Shown in pieces: positions 1-7,667 of a stretch of DNA of 64,000 nucleotides. This DNA is from Methylobacterium terricola (GTDB lineage: Bacteria; Pseudomonadota; Alphaproteobacteria; Rhizobiales; Beijerinckiaceae). Made by a program: the position numbers and the translations under genes. Position 1 is the stretch's first letter; every line of letters begins with the position of its first letter. The stretch spans positions 124,001-188,000 of the forward strand of contig NZ_VDDA01000007.1 in NCBI RefSeq assembly GCF_006151805.1, given 5' to 3'. The notes beneath the pieces are model-generated. The model was given only the letters and a program-made list of their open reading frames with translations, ran no database searches and was not told the DNA's origin.

Positions 1-293
1 TCCTCGGCGCGGTGAGGGCGGCGGACGGCCTGCTCCATGTCAGCCTCGACGTCGACTTCCTCGATCCCGGCATCGCGCCGGGCGTCGGCACCACCGTGCC
101 GGGCGGAGCCACCTTCCGGGAGGCCCACCTGATCATGGAGCTGCTGCACGATTCCGGGCTGGTGCGCAGCCTCGACCTCGTCGAGCTCAACCCCTTCCTC
201 GACGAGCGCGGCCGCACCGCCCTGCTGATGACCGACCTCGCCGCCAGCCTGTTCGGCCGCCGCATCCTCGACCGACCGACACGGAGCTTCTAG
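1..293 (+). CDS. rocF: Arginase, C-terminal part (5' end outside window)
   Basis: This is the last ~97 codons of an arginase/agmatinase-fold enzyme, which hydrolyses arginine to ornithine and urea in the cytoplasm. The Mn-binding signature SLDVDFLDP is visible (the two Asp of the DxD-type motif), followed by the GVGTTVPGG segment and the C-terminal [13 protein letters not shown] stretch typical of arginases. The reading frame is open to the left edge, so the start lies upstream. The stop TAG directly abuts the ATG of the ornithine cyclodeaminase gene, so the two are surely co-transcribed and form an arginine to ornithine to proline route. Agmatinase is the main alternative, but the downstream gene favours arginase. 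Confidence 0.9.
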   Translation, partial: LGAVRAADGLLHVSLDVDFLDPGIAPGVGTTVPGGATFREAHLIMELLHDSGLVRSLDLVELNPFLDERGRTALLMTDLAASLFGRRILDRPTRSF

Positions 294-1346
294 ATGCCGG
301 CCCTCAACGTCGTCCCGTTCGTCAGCGTCGACAACATGATGCGCCTCGTCCACGCGGTCGGGATCGAGGCGATGCTGACGCGGCTGGCCGCCGCCATCGC
401 GGAGGACTTCTCGCGGTGGGAGGCCTTCCAGAAGACGCCGCGCATCGCCGCCCACAGCGCGGAGGGCGTCATCGAGCTGATGCCGACCAGCGACGGGACG
501 ACCTACGGCTTCAAATACGTCAACGGCCACCCGAAGAACGCCGCCGGCGGGCGCCAGACCGTCACCGCCTTCGGGGTGCTGGCCGATGTCGGTAACGGCT
601 ATCCGGTGCTGATCAGCGAGATGACGCTCCTCACGGCCCTGCGCACCGCCGCCACCTCGGCGCTCGCCGCGCGAGCCCTCGCACGGCCGGGCTCGCGCAC
701 CATGGCGTTGATCGGCAACGGCGCCCAGGCCGAGTTCCAGGCCCTGGCCTTCCGGGCGCTCCTCGGGGTCGACACGTTGCGCCTCCACGACATCGACCCG
801 GCGGCGACGCGCAAATGCCTGCGCAACCTCGCCGGCCTCGGCTTCGACCTGACGGCCTGCGCCAGCACCGAGGAGGCGGTCCGCGGCGTCGACATCATCA
901 CGACGGTGACGGCGGACAAGCGCAACGCCGTGATCCTCGGCGACAACCGGGTCGGGGAGGGGGTACATATCAACGCCGTCGGCGGCGACTGCCCGGGCAA
1001 GACCGAGCTCGCCCCCGCGCTGCTGACCCGCGCCGCCCTCTTCGTCGAATACGAGCCGCAGACCCGCATCGAGGGCGAGATCCAGCAGCTCGCCCCGGAC
1101 CACCCGGTCACCGAGCTGTGGCGGGTCCTCGCCGGCGCGGCGCCGGGGCGCATCAGCGCGCGGCAGGTCACGGTGTTCGACTCGGTCGGCTTCGCGATCG
1201 AGGACTTCTCCGCGTTGCGCACCGTGCGCGACCTGCTGGCCGAGCACCCGTACTACGACGACCTCGACCTCCTCGCCGATCCGGACGACCCGCGCGACCT
1301 GTTCGGCATGCTGCAGCGGGCGCGGCCGCCGCGCCTGGTCGCATAA
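294..1346 (+). CDS. Ornithine cyclodeaminase
   Basis: A 350-residue protein of the ornithine cyclodeaminase/mu-crystallin family, which converts L-ornithine to L-proline and ammonia with bound NAD. Visible features are the N-terminal substrate region (FKYVNGHPKN), the RTAATSALAARAL helix, the Rossmann nucleotide-binding loop ALIGNGAQAEFQ at about residues 140-150, and the HINAVGGDCPGKTEL segment that carries the catalytic Asp region. Length is normal for the long bacterial Ocd group. The ATG follows the arginase stop with no gap, so translation is probably coupled. Together they give catabolism of arginine to proline. Confidence in the family is high; ornithine as the true substrate follows from the neighbour. 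Confidence 0.93.
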   Translation: MPALNVVPFVSVDNMMRLVHAVGIEAMLTRLAAAIAEDFSRWEAFQKTPRIAAHSAEGVIELMPTSDGTTYGFKYVNGHPKNAAGGRQTVTAFGVLADVGNGYPVLISEMTLLTALRTAATSALAARALARPGSRTMALIGNGAQAEFQALAFRALLGVDTLRLHDIDPAATRKCLRNLAGLGFDLTACASTEEAVRGVDIITTVTADKRNAVILGDNRVGEGVHINAVGGDCPGKTELAPALLTRAALFVEYEPQTRIEGEIQQLAPDHPVTELWRVLAGAAPGRISARQVTVFDSVGFAIEDFSALRTVRDLLAEHPYYDDLDLLADPDDPRDLFGMLQRARPPRLVA

Positions 1347-1851
1347 ACCGCCCCCCGCACGATCACCCGCCGCGGCGGCGAATACGTCTCGCAACTTGTC
1401 AGGCCTGAAGCCACGTCCTGCAGGCATGAGGATGCAGTGAGGCTCGGGACCTCATCGTCGGATGGTCCCGGGATTGTTCGACGCCTCCCGGGCGAATGTG
1501 TCCTGCTGCGGCAACGGCAATCGATGCCTCGGGAGGACGTGGGATCTCTTCGTCGCCGCGGTGATCCGGAGACCGAACGAGCAGGGAATTCATGCCCCGC
1601 GGCGGCACCGTCCCACGGCGATGCCGACCCCGGCCGGTGGGAGATTGTACACAGGCCTTCCCCAAGGAAATTACCTACGCATTTTCCGACTACCTTGCGT
1701 AAGGTCTTGTACCGGATCCATTTTCGGAAATCGCTTTGGTTAACAGCGACCTACGTATCCCATCGGGGCTATCGACACGTTCCGGGTCATCTGGCATCTC
1801 AAGTCCTGCGAACGGGACGCGGCAATAATCCCGGAGATGAGGATGGCTCCG
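1347..1851 (+). other. Intergenic region upstream of the peptide array
   Basis: About 500 bases with no convincing gene. GC content falls in the second half (around 1640-1760), as expected for a promoter/leader region. An imperfect inverted repeat lies at 1674-1681 (CCTACGCA) and 1696-1704 (TGCGTAAGG), with an AT-richer spacer. It could be an operator for the downstream peptide genes. No clean -35/-10 pair could be assigned by eye. Confidence 0.4.
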
Positions 1852-1995
1852 ATGAAGAAGCTCGATGTCAAGACCCTCGCCACCGTCGCCGGCGGCACGA
1901 TCTGTGGCGGCATCTCGGTCTCCCACTCGGCCTCGGTCTGCCTGCCGGCGCCCTGCGCCCCGACCCCGTGCAGCACCAAGTCGAAGAAGTGCTGA
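1852..1995 (+). CDS. Double-glycine-leader cysteine-rich peptide, copy 1
   Basis: A 47-residue precursor peptide. The leader MKKLDVKTLATVAGG matches the double-glycine consensus (hydrophobic residues at -12, -7 and -4, Gly-Gly at -2/-1). The predicted 32-residue core starts TICGGISVSHSASV and has five Cys (protein positions 18, 30, 35, 40, 47), a Pro-rich CLPAPCAPTPC block and a basic KSKKC end. In-frame ATGs exist at 1837 and 1843. Position 1852 is chosen because all paralogues start there and GAGGA at 1839-1843 is well spaced. The leader (MKKLDVK) is the most diverged of the six. The gene encoding the C39 exporter that should cleave the leader lies 3.5 kb downstream. It is probably a secreted, modified or disulfide-bonded peptide; its activity is unknown. 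Confidence 0.85.
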   Translation: MKKLDVKTLATVAGGTICGGISVSHSASVCLPAPCAPTPCSTKSKKC

Positions 1996-2047
1996 GCCGC
2001 TGAACAGCGCCTCGCTCAACTTAATGCAAGACGACAGGAGAGACATC

Positions 2048-2191
2048 ATGAAGACGCTCGACACCAAGACCCTCGCCACGGTCGCCGGCGGCACGATCTG
2101 CGGCGGCATCTCGGTCTCCCACTCGGCCTCGGTCTGCCTGCCGACGCCCTGCGCCCCGACTCCGTGCAGCAGCAAGTCGAAGAAGTGCTGA
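2048..2191 (+). CDS. Double-glycine-leader cysteine-rich peptide, copy 2
   Basis: A 47-residue paralogue with leader MKTLDTKTLATVAGG. Its core differs from copy 1 at two positions: Thr instead of Ala at residue 33 (CLPTPC) and Ser instead of Thr at residue 42 (CSSKSKKC). All five Cys are kept. AGGAGAG lies 6-12 bases before the ATG and is conserved in copies 2 to 6. This is the only copy with the CLPTPC variant. Confidence 0.86.
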   Translation: MKTLDTKTLATVAGGTICGGISVSHSASVCLPTPCAPTPCSSKSKKC

Positions 2192-2243
2192 GCCGCTGAA
2201 CAGCGCCTCGCACGACGCAACGCAAGACGACAGGAGAGACATC

Positions 2244-2387
2244 ATGAAGACGCTCGACACCAAGACCCTCGCCACGGTCGCCGGCGGCACGATCTGCGGC
2301 GGCATCTCGGTCTCCGCCTCGGCCTCGGTCTGCCTGCCGGCGCCCTGCGCCCCGACCCCGTGCAGCAGCAAGTCGAAGAAGTGCTGA
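2244..2387 (+). CDS. Double-glycine-leader cysteine-rich peptide, copy 3
   Basis: A 47-residue paralogue with the common leader MKTLDTKTLATVAGG. His25 of the core is replaced by Ala, giving ISVSASASV, and the tail is CSSKSKKC. The protein is identical to copy 5. All five Cys are conserved. It is separated from its neighbours by a ~52-base spacer with no terminator, so it is part of one polycistronic message. Confidence 0.86.
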   Translation: MKTLDTKTLATVAGGTICGGISVSASASVCLPAPCAPTPCSSKSKKC

Positions 2388-2440
2388 GCCGCTGAACAGC
2401 GCCTCGCACGACTGACACATAAGACGACAGGAGAGACATC

Positions 2441-2584
2441 ATGAAGACGCTCGACACCAAGACCCTCGCCACGGTCGCCGGCGGCACGATCTGCGGCGGC
2501 ATCTCGGTCTCCCACTCGGCCTCGGTCTGCCTGCCGGCGCCCTGCGCCCCGACCCCGTGCAGCACCAAGTCGAAGAAGTGCTGA
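2441..2584 (+). CDS. Double-glycine-leader cysteine-rich peptide, copy 4
   Basis: A 47-residue paralogue. It has His25, CLPAPC and the CSTKSKKC tail. The predicted core is identical to those of copies 1 and 6. The spacer before it carries a small change (ACTGACACATAAG instead of ACGACGCAACGCAAG), which makes this repeat unit one base longer. The ribosome binding site AGGAGAG is unchanged. Confidence 0.86.
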   Translation: MKTLDTKTLATVAGGTICGGISVSHSASVCLPAPCAPTPCSTKSKKC

Positions 2585-2636
2585 GCCGCTGAACAGCGCC
2601 TCGCACGACGCAACGCAAGACGACAGGAGAGACATC

Positions 2637-2780
2637 ATGAAGACGCTCGACACCAAGACCCTCGCCACTGTCGCTGGCGGCACGATCTGCGGCGGCATCT
2701 CGGTCTCCGCCTCGGCCTCGGTCTGCCTGCCGGCGCCCTGCGCCCCGACCCCGTGCAGCAGCAAGTCGAAGAAATGCTGA
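2637..2780 (+). CDS. Double-glycine-leader cysteine-rich peptide, copy 5
   Basis: A 47-residue paralogue identical in protein sequence to copy 3 (Ala25, CSSKSKKC). It differs from copy 3 by silent changes only (for example GTCGCTGGC in the leader and AAATGC at the end). These synonymous differences, with no amino-acid change, suggest selection on the peptide. All five Cys are present. Confidence 0.86.
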   Translation: MKTLDTKTLATVAGGTICGGISVSASASVCLPAPCAPTPCSSKSKKC

Positions 2781-2832
2781 GCCGCTGAACAGCGCCTCGC
2801 ACGACGCAACGCAAGACGACAGGAGAGACATC

Positions 2833-2976
2833 ATGAAGACGCTCGACACCAAGACCCTCGCCACTGTCGCCGGCGGCACGATCTGCGGCGGCATCTCGGT
2901 CTCCCACTCGGCCTCGGTCTGCCTGCCGGCGCCCTGCGCCCCGACCCCGTGCAGCACCAAGTCGAAGAAGTGCTGA
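2833..2976 (+). CDS. Double-glycine-leader cysteine-rich peptide, copy 6
   Basis: The last member of the array, 47 residues, with His25, CLPAPC and CSTKSKKC; its core is identical to copies 1 and 4. It is followed not by another spacer unit but by two strong hairpins and then the acyltransferase-like gene. Those hairpins probably reduce read-through from the abundant peptide message into the export genes. Confidence 0.86.
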   Translation: MKTLDTKTLATVAGGTICGGISVSHSASVCLPAPCAPTPCSTKSKKC

Positions 2977-2988
2977 CACCGCTGAGCA

Positions 2989-3062
2989 GGATCGGATTGC
3001 CCGATCCCGCTTAGACGCTTGTTGACGCGTGACGGCTATCGCCGGAGCGGCGCCCGCTCCGG
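2989..3062 (+). terminator. Two hairpins between peptide array and export genes
   Basis: Hairpin 1 is GGATCGG (2989-2995), loop ATTGC, CCGATCC (3001-3007). Hairpin 2 is CCGGAGCGG (3042-3050), loop CGC, CCGCTCCGG (3054-3062), a perfect 9-bp stem. Neither is followed by a T-run, so they may be partial terminators or mRNA-stabilising ends. Either role would give a high peptide-to-transporter ratio, as is common in bacteriocin operons. Confidence 0.6.
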
Positions 3063-3125
3063 TGCTGACGTCTCGCCCGGATGCGGATCGGGGTGGGGCC
3101 CATCGTCGAGGAGGATCAGAGCCTG

Positions 3126-4082
3126 ATGAATACGGCCCCATCCATCCCCTGGACCTATGCCCGCCTCGCCGGCCTGCCGTTGGCCTGGCGCCGGCGCCTC
3201 CTGCGCATGATCCTGACGGCGCGCAGGCTGCCCGGCCGCCTCACGGGCCGGCGCGACGATACCGGCTTTGCCGCCACCTTCGAGAGCGTGCTGCGCCTGC
3301 CACGCCGCGAATCCCTGCGCCTGTCGGCGGCGGCCCACCATCACGACGCCGCCACCGAACTCGAATGGTGCGCCCTGCACCGGCGCCCGGTCGCGGCAAT
3401 CCGGCGCGACATGGACCGCGTCACCATCACCGCGCCCGAGGTGATGGAGCGCGTCGCCACCGGGGGCCGGCCGGTGATCCTGGCGCCGCTCCACATGGGC
3501 GCCTACGTGCTCGGCCTCGCCACCCTGCTGCTGCGGTACTTCCCCGGCCGGCCGATGCTGGTGCTGCGCCAGCGCGACGACCTGGCGCTGGAGACGCAAG
3601 TGATCGAGCGGCTGCGCGAGACCGGGGCCGACGTGCGGTTCCTTAACGTCAGCGCGCGGGCCGATTTCCTCTCGGCGGTGCGCTTTGCCCAGAAGGGCGC
3701 GGTGATCGTGGTGTTCTGCGACCTCGCCCCCTCCTACGGCGCGCCGGCCGAGATGCCGATGTTCGGGCTGCCGTTCCGCTTCGCCTTCGGCACCGATACC
3801 CTGGCCCGGCTCACCGGCGCGACCGTGGTGCCGCTCGCCACCACCATGGACGATCACGGCGACACGGTGACCATCGGCCAGCCCTTCGAGGTCCGGGGCG
3901 GCGCGGCGGAGGAGCGCGTGCAGGTCACCGAGATCATGCGCCGGCACCTCCAGGCGGCGATCGCGGCCAGGCCGGAACAGTGGCATCTCTGGCCGTCGCT
4001 CGCCGATTATTTACCCTCGTCTGCCACGATGCACGACAACTCTCCGGCAGGCGGGGAGGCGCCGCACACCCTCGCGGCGTAA
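3126..4082 (+). CDS. LpxL/HtrB-like acyltransferase homologue with altered catalytic motif
   Basis: A 318-residue protein resembling the LpxL/HtrB (Lip_A_acyltrans) fold. Family-like elements include the ILAPLHMGAY segment, the MFGLPFRFAFGTDTLARLTGA block and the C-terminal PEQWHLWPSLADY stretch. The family active site is H-x4-D/E. Here it reads HMGAYV (His123, but Val128 where the acid belongs), so acyl transfer by the known mechanism is doubtful or uses another base. An upstream in-frame ATG at 3081 is less likely, because GAGGAGGA at 3108-3115 fits the start used here. It lies between the peptide array and the exporter genes, so it may acylate or otherwise modify the peptide. A role in lipid modification for self-protection is the alternative. 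Confidence 0.7.
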   Translation: MNTAPSIPWTYARLAGLPLAWRRRLLRMILTARRLPGRLTGRRDDTGFAATFESVLRLPRRESLRLSAAAHHHDAATELEWCALHRRPVAAIRRDMDRVTITAPEVMERVATGGRPVILAPLHMGAYVLGLATLLLRYFPGRPMLVLRQRDDLALETQVIERLRETGADVRFLNVSARADFLSAVRFAQKGAVIVVFCDLAPSYGAPAEMPMFGLPFRFAFGTDTLARLTGATVVPLATTMDDHGDTVTIGQPFEVRGGAAEERVQVTEIMRRHLQAAIAARPEQWHLWPSLADYLPSSATMHDNSPAGGEAPHTLAA

Positions 4083-4103
4083 GGTCTCGCGAGCGGACAG
4101 TCG

Positions 4104-5387
4104 ATGAGCGAACCCGCGGCGCCTCCCCCTGCGGAGGCCAGTTTCCAGCGTCGGCGGATCAGCGGCACCGTCCACCTCCAGCACGACCGCGGCAGCCTCT
4201 GGATGGCGTGGTTCTTCGGTGCGATCATCGTGGTCATCGTGGCGAGCCTGTTCCTCGGCCGCCTCGCCCGCTCGGAATCGGTGCGCGGCTACGTCTCCGC
4301 GGCATCGGGCCTGACCCGCCTCGACGCCCAGGCCGCCGGCATCGTCCGGGAGATCGCCGTCAAGCAGGGCGATACCGTCACGCGCGGCCAGCGCCTGATG
4401 CAGGTGCAGCTGCGCGAGCAGACGACCGGGGGCGTCTCGACCGTCGGCGCCACGCTCCGCAGCCTGCAGGAGCGCCGCACCGGCCTCGCCGCCGAGGCGG
4501 CCCGCCTCACCGCCTATCTCGAGTCGACCCGCGGCGACCGCGACGAGACCGAGCGCAACGTCGCCGCGGTCGTCCGCGCCCTCGACGAGCAGGAGCGCAC
4601 CCTCAAGGAGGGCTTGCGCCAGCAGGAGGAGATGGTCTCCCGGGTCGAGGCCTACCTGAAGCAGGGCTACGCCACCCGCGAGACCCTCAACGGCCAGCGC
4701 CGCGCCGCCCTCGACTATGCCCGCCAGATCGCCGAGCTGCGTGCCCGCCGGGCCGAATTGAAGCAGGGCACGTCGGAGCGCCTGCGGGCGCAACGCACCG
4801 GCGACACCGAGAAAGCCGCCCAGCTCGCCTCGACCCGCAACGAATTGAGCGCCATCGAGGCGCAGATCACCGCGCTCGGCGCCCAGTCGCGCATCGACGT
4901 GGTGGCCCCTACCGACGGCCAGGTCGCCGGCCTCTACGTCCAGCCCGGCGATTCGGTCACCGCCGACCAGGTGGTGGCGATCCTCGGCGACACCCGGGCC
5001 GATCCCCTGATCGTGCTCGAAGTGCCGGCCCGGGCGATCGGGCTCGCCAAGGTCGGGCAGGAGGTGGTGCTCAAGTACGACGCCTTTCCGTTCAAGACCT
5101 TCGGCATCGCCAAGGGGGCGATCGCGGTGATCTCCGGCACGCCTCTGCGCAACCCGATGCTCGCTTCCGCGGATGACGGCACCGGCGACGCGGCCGGGGC
5201 CGCCGCCGCCGCGCGCCAATCCGTCTACCGGGTCGAGGTGCGGCCCGAGTCACGCACCATGCGCGCCTACGGGATCGACGAGCCGATCCGCATCGGCTCG
5301 ACGCTCTCGGCCGACATCGTGGTCGAGCGGCGGCGGCTGATCGACTGGATGCTCGATCCGATCCGGGCGATGCGCGGCAGGGGATGA
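4104..5387 (+). CDS. HlyD-family periplasmic adaptor of the peptide exporter
   Basis: A 427-residue membrane fusion protein. One N-terminal transmembrane helix (about residues 33-52, MAWFFGAIIVVIVASLFLG) is followed by a biotinyl-lipoyl-like half (GLTRLDAQAAGIVREIAVKQ), a long coiled-coil region (~105-255), the second lipoyl half (IDVVAPTDGQVAGLYVQPGD) and a beta-barrel domain ending in VVERRRLIDWMLDPI. This is the CvaA/HlyD arrangement that links an inner-membrane ABC exporter to a TolC channel. It starts 21 bases after the acyltransferase-like gene and ends 7 bases before the C39 exporter, so the three are co-translated. It acts with the next gene to move the peptides out of the cell. Confidence 0.92.
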   Translation: MSEPAAPPPAEASFQRRRISGTVHLQHDRGSLWMAWFFGAIIVVIVASLFLGRLARSESVRGYVSAASGLTRLDAQAAGIVREIAVKQGDTVTRGQRLMQVQLREQTTGGVSTVGATLRSLQERRTGLAAEAARLTAYLESTRGDRDETERNVAAVVRALDEQERTLKEGLRQQEEMVSRVEAYLKQGYATRETLNGQRRAALDYARQIAELRARRAELKQGTSERLRAQRTGDTEKAAQLASTRNELSAIEAQITALGAQSRIDVVAPTDGQVAGLYVQPGDSVTADQVVAILGDTRADPLIVLEVPARAIGLAKVGQEVVLKYDAFPFKTFGIAKGAIAVISGTPLRNPMLASADDGTGDAAGAAAAARQSVYRVEVRPESRTMRAYGIDEPIRIGSTLSADIVVERRRLIDWMLDPIRAMRGRG

Positions 5388-5394
5388 TGATCCG

Positions 5395-7542
5395 ATGACC
5401 GACTGGCTCAAGCGCGCGCTCGCGCCCAAGCGCCGGGTGCGCGCGATCCTGCAGAACGAGGCCAACGAGTGCGGCCTCGCCGCCCTGGCGATGGTGGCGA
5501 ACTACCACCGCCACGACATCGACCTCGCTTACTTGCGGGCCCTGTTCCCGCTGTCGCGCAACGGCATGACGCTCGCCAGCATCGTGACGCTGGCCGACAG
5601 CCTCGGGCTCGATGCCAGCGGCTACGCCCTCGACGGCGTGACCGAGCTGGAGCAGGTGGCGCTGCCGGCGATCCTGCACTGGCGCGGCAACCACTTCGTG
5701 GTGCTGGAGCGGATCTCCCGCGGCCGCTACCACGTCCAGGACCCTGAATTCGGATTGCGCATCTACGAGCGCGCCGACATGGAGCGGCTGTTCGGCGGCA
5801 TCGTCCTCGAATTCGCGCCGCGGATGGACTTCAAGGCGATCAAGGTCGGCGGGCGGCTCAAGCTGTTCGACATCCTGCGCAGCGCTCGAGGCCTCGGCGG
5901 CACGGTCTGGCAGATCACCCTGGTCTCGGTGGCGATCTCGCTCCTGGGCCTCACCACCCCGGTGCTGCTCCAGATCGCGCTCGACGTCGTGATCCCGCAG
6001 GTCGATCTCGACCTGATGCAGATGCTGGCCGCCGGGCTCGTCCTGATGATGCTGTTCGAGGCGTTCGGGCAGTGGCTGCGCGGCTACATCTCCTTACGCG
6101 CCGCGACGCTGCTCCAGCTGCAGTTCACCCGCAACGTCGTCGGCCACGCGCTGCGGCTGCCGCTGAGCTACTTCGAATTGCGCCACCCCGGCGACTTCGT
6201 CACCCGGATCCAGTCGATCGATACGATCCGCAACTTCATGGTCGGGGGCCTGGTGACGTCGTTCGCCGATATCGGCACGTCGTTCCTGCTGGTCGGGCTG
6301 ATGTACTACTACTCGCCCGTCATGGCCTCGATCACGCTGGGCACGCTCGCCGCGGTGCTGGCGATGCGCTTCGTCACCTTCCCGACCCTCGACCGCGCCA
6401 CCGCCGGCTCGCTCGAGGCGCGTTCGCAGGAGCAGGCCAGCCTGATCGACGGCTTGCAGCGCATCGGCGCGCTCAAGGCGCATAACAGCACCGAACTGTT
6501 CGCCATGACCTGGTTCGAGAGCTTCGCGCGCTTCGCCAATCTCGATTTCCGGGCGAAGAAGGCCGGGCTCGACGCCGAGCTCATGATGCACGTCGTCATC
6601 GCGCTTAGCACCGTGACGACGCTCTATCTCGGCATCACCGGCGTCATCAAGAACACGCTCACCATCGGCACGCTCTACGCCTTCATCGCGCTGCGCGGCG
6701 ACTTCTTCGAGCGGGTCAACCACCTGACCACGAGCCTGCTGCAGCTCGCCACCCTGAAGGTCCACGTCGCCCGCCTGGACGACGTCATCGGCCAGGCGCC
6801 GGAGGAGGGCCTGCACGAGGCGGGCGTCCACCGGGCGATCCGCCGGGAGATCAAGGTCGAGGACGTGACGATCCGCTTCGGCCGCGGCGACGAGCCGATC
6901 CTGACCGGGGCCTCGCTCACCATCGATGTCGGCCGCTGCGAGACCATCGCGATCGTCGGCGCCTCGGGCTCCGGCAAGTCGTCGCTGATGCGGATCCTGG
7001 CGAGCCTCACCGAGCCCGCCACCGGCTCGGTCACGGTCGACGGCGTGCCCCTGAGCCAGTTCGGCAAGCGCGAGTACCGGGCCAATCTCGGCGTCGTCTT
7101 CGCCGATGACGGGCTGTTCGCCGGGACCGTCGCCGACAACCTGTCGCTGTTCGATCCTGCCGTGTCCCATGCCGAGATGGAGGCCGCGCTGATCCGCGTG
7201 TCCTTGCGCGACGAGATCGAGCGGCTGCCGCAGGGCTACGCCACCCACGTCTCGGAGGAGGGCAGCGTGCTCTCGACCGGCCAGCGCCGCCGCCTGCTGC
7301 TCGCCCGCGCGATCTGCCGCCGGCCGCGGCTGATGCTCCTCGACGAGGTGACGGCGAATCTCGATCCGGCGACCGAGACGGCCCTGGTCGAGAGCCTGAA
7401 GGGCGTGAAGGCCGCCAAGGTCTTCATCACCCATTCCGAGCGCCTGCTCGACCAGGTCGACCGGGTGTTCCGGATCGAGAACGGCCGCCTGACCGAGGAT
7501 CCGCGCCCGCCGGAGAAGCCCGGGGTGCCGGAGGCGGCGTAA
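5395..7542 (+). CDS. C39-peptidase bacteriocin-type ABC exporter (PCAT)
   Basis: A 715-residue protein with all three PCAT parts. The N-terminal C39 cysteine protease has QNEANECGLAAL (Cys26), GNHFVVL (His100) and QDPEFG (Asp116), so the triad is intact. A six-helix ABC membrane domain covers roughly residues 165-440. The C-terminal ATPase has Walker A GASGSGKS at 522-529, signature LSTGQ near 626-630 and Walker B LMLLDE at 646-651. Such proteins cleave leaders after Gly-Gly and export the core. The six upstream peptides carry exactly this leader type. With the HlyD adaptor and a TolC-like gene 1.5 kb away, the export path is complete. It resembles the CvaB/RaxB group more than Gram-positive exporters. 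Confidence 0.95.
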   Translation: MTDWLKRALAPKRRVRAILQNEANECGLAALAMVANYHRHDIDLAYLRALFPLSRNGMTLASIVTLADSLGLDASGYALDGVTELEQVALPAILHWRGNHFVVLERISRGRYHVQDPEFGLRIYERADMERLFGGIVLEFAPRMDFKAIKVGGRLKLFDILRSARGLGGTVWQITLVSVAISLLGLTTPVLLQIALDVVIPQVDLDLMQMLAAGLVLMMLFEAFGQWLRGYISLRAATLLQLQFTRNVVGHALRLPLSYFELRHPGDFVTRIQSIDTIRNFMVGGLVTSFADIGTSFLLVGLMYYYSPVMASITLGTLAAVLAMRFVTFPTLDRATAGSLEARSQEQASLIDGLQRIGALKAHNSTELFAMTWFESFARFANLDFRAKKAGLDAELMMHVVIALSTVTTLYLGITGVIKNTLTIGTLYAFIALRGDFFERVNHLTTSLLQLATLKVHVARLDDVIGQAPEEGLHEAGVHRAIRREIKVEDVTIRFGRGDEPILTGASLTIDVGRCETIAIVGASGSGKSSLMRILASLTEPATGSVTVDGVPLSQFGKREYRANLGVVFADDGLFAGTVADNLSLFDPAVSHAEMEAALIRVSLRDEIERLPQGYATHVSEEGSVLSTGQRRRLLLARAICRRPRLMLLDEVTANLDPATETALVESLKGVKAAKVFITHSERLLDQVDRVFRIENGRLTEDPRPPEKPGVPEAA

Positions 7543-7544
7543 TG

Positions 7545-7571
7545 CCAACGGTCGTTGAGGACGACCGTTGG
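7545..7571 (+). terminator. Hairpin terminator after the exporter gene
   Basis: A perfect 11-bp inverted repeat, CCAACGGTCGT, loop TGAGG, ACGACCGTTGG, starts two bases after the exporter stop codon. There is no T-run, but the position and stem strength make it the likely end of the peptide-export transcript. Confidence 0.7.
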
Positions 7572-7667
7572 CCCCGTTCTCGAATCGCCGCCAAGCCGCT
7601 GGTGTTGCATCGAGAATGCGAGATGGAGCAACGGCCCGACGCGTCGGCATCTCAGGCCGTGGGGCAT

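Larger units (their letters stand above)
1852..2976 (+). repeat. Six-unit tandem array of peptide genes, period ~196 bp
   Basis: Six coding units start at 1852, 2048, 2244, 2441, 2637 and 2833. The period is 196 bp (197 once). Both the coding part and the ~52-bp spacer are almost identical, so the array arose by tandem duplication and may still be homogenised by recombination. Core types run H/A/T, H/T/S, A/A/S, H/A/T, A/A/S, H/A/T at residues 25/33/42. Copies 3-4 and 5-6 therefore look like a duplicated two-gene block. Confidence 0.95.

Noticed and set aside
2021..2960. Long minus-strand frames (up to 262 codons) across the peptide array with repeated RRARRCSAAQHFFDLLL-type sequence
   Set aside because: They are antisense images of the six tandem peptide genes, change frame between units and have no ribosome sites; the plus-strand peptides explain the repeats fully.
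1852..2976. CRISPR array
   Set aside because: The ~196-bp period is far too long, the units are coding, and there are no unique spacers or cas genes.
3126..4082. Ordinary lipid A late acyltransferase
   Set aside because: It lacks the catalytic acid and sits in a tight operon with peptide export genes, so a housekeeping lipid A role is not the best reading, although it cannot be fully excluded.
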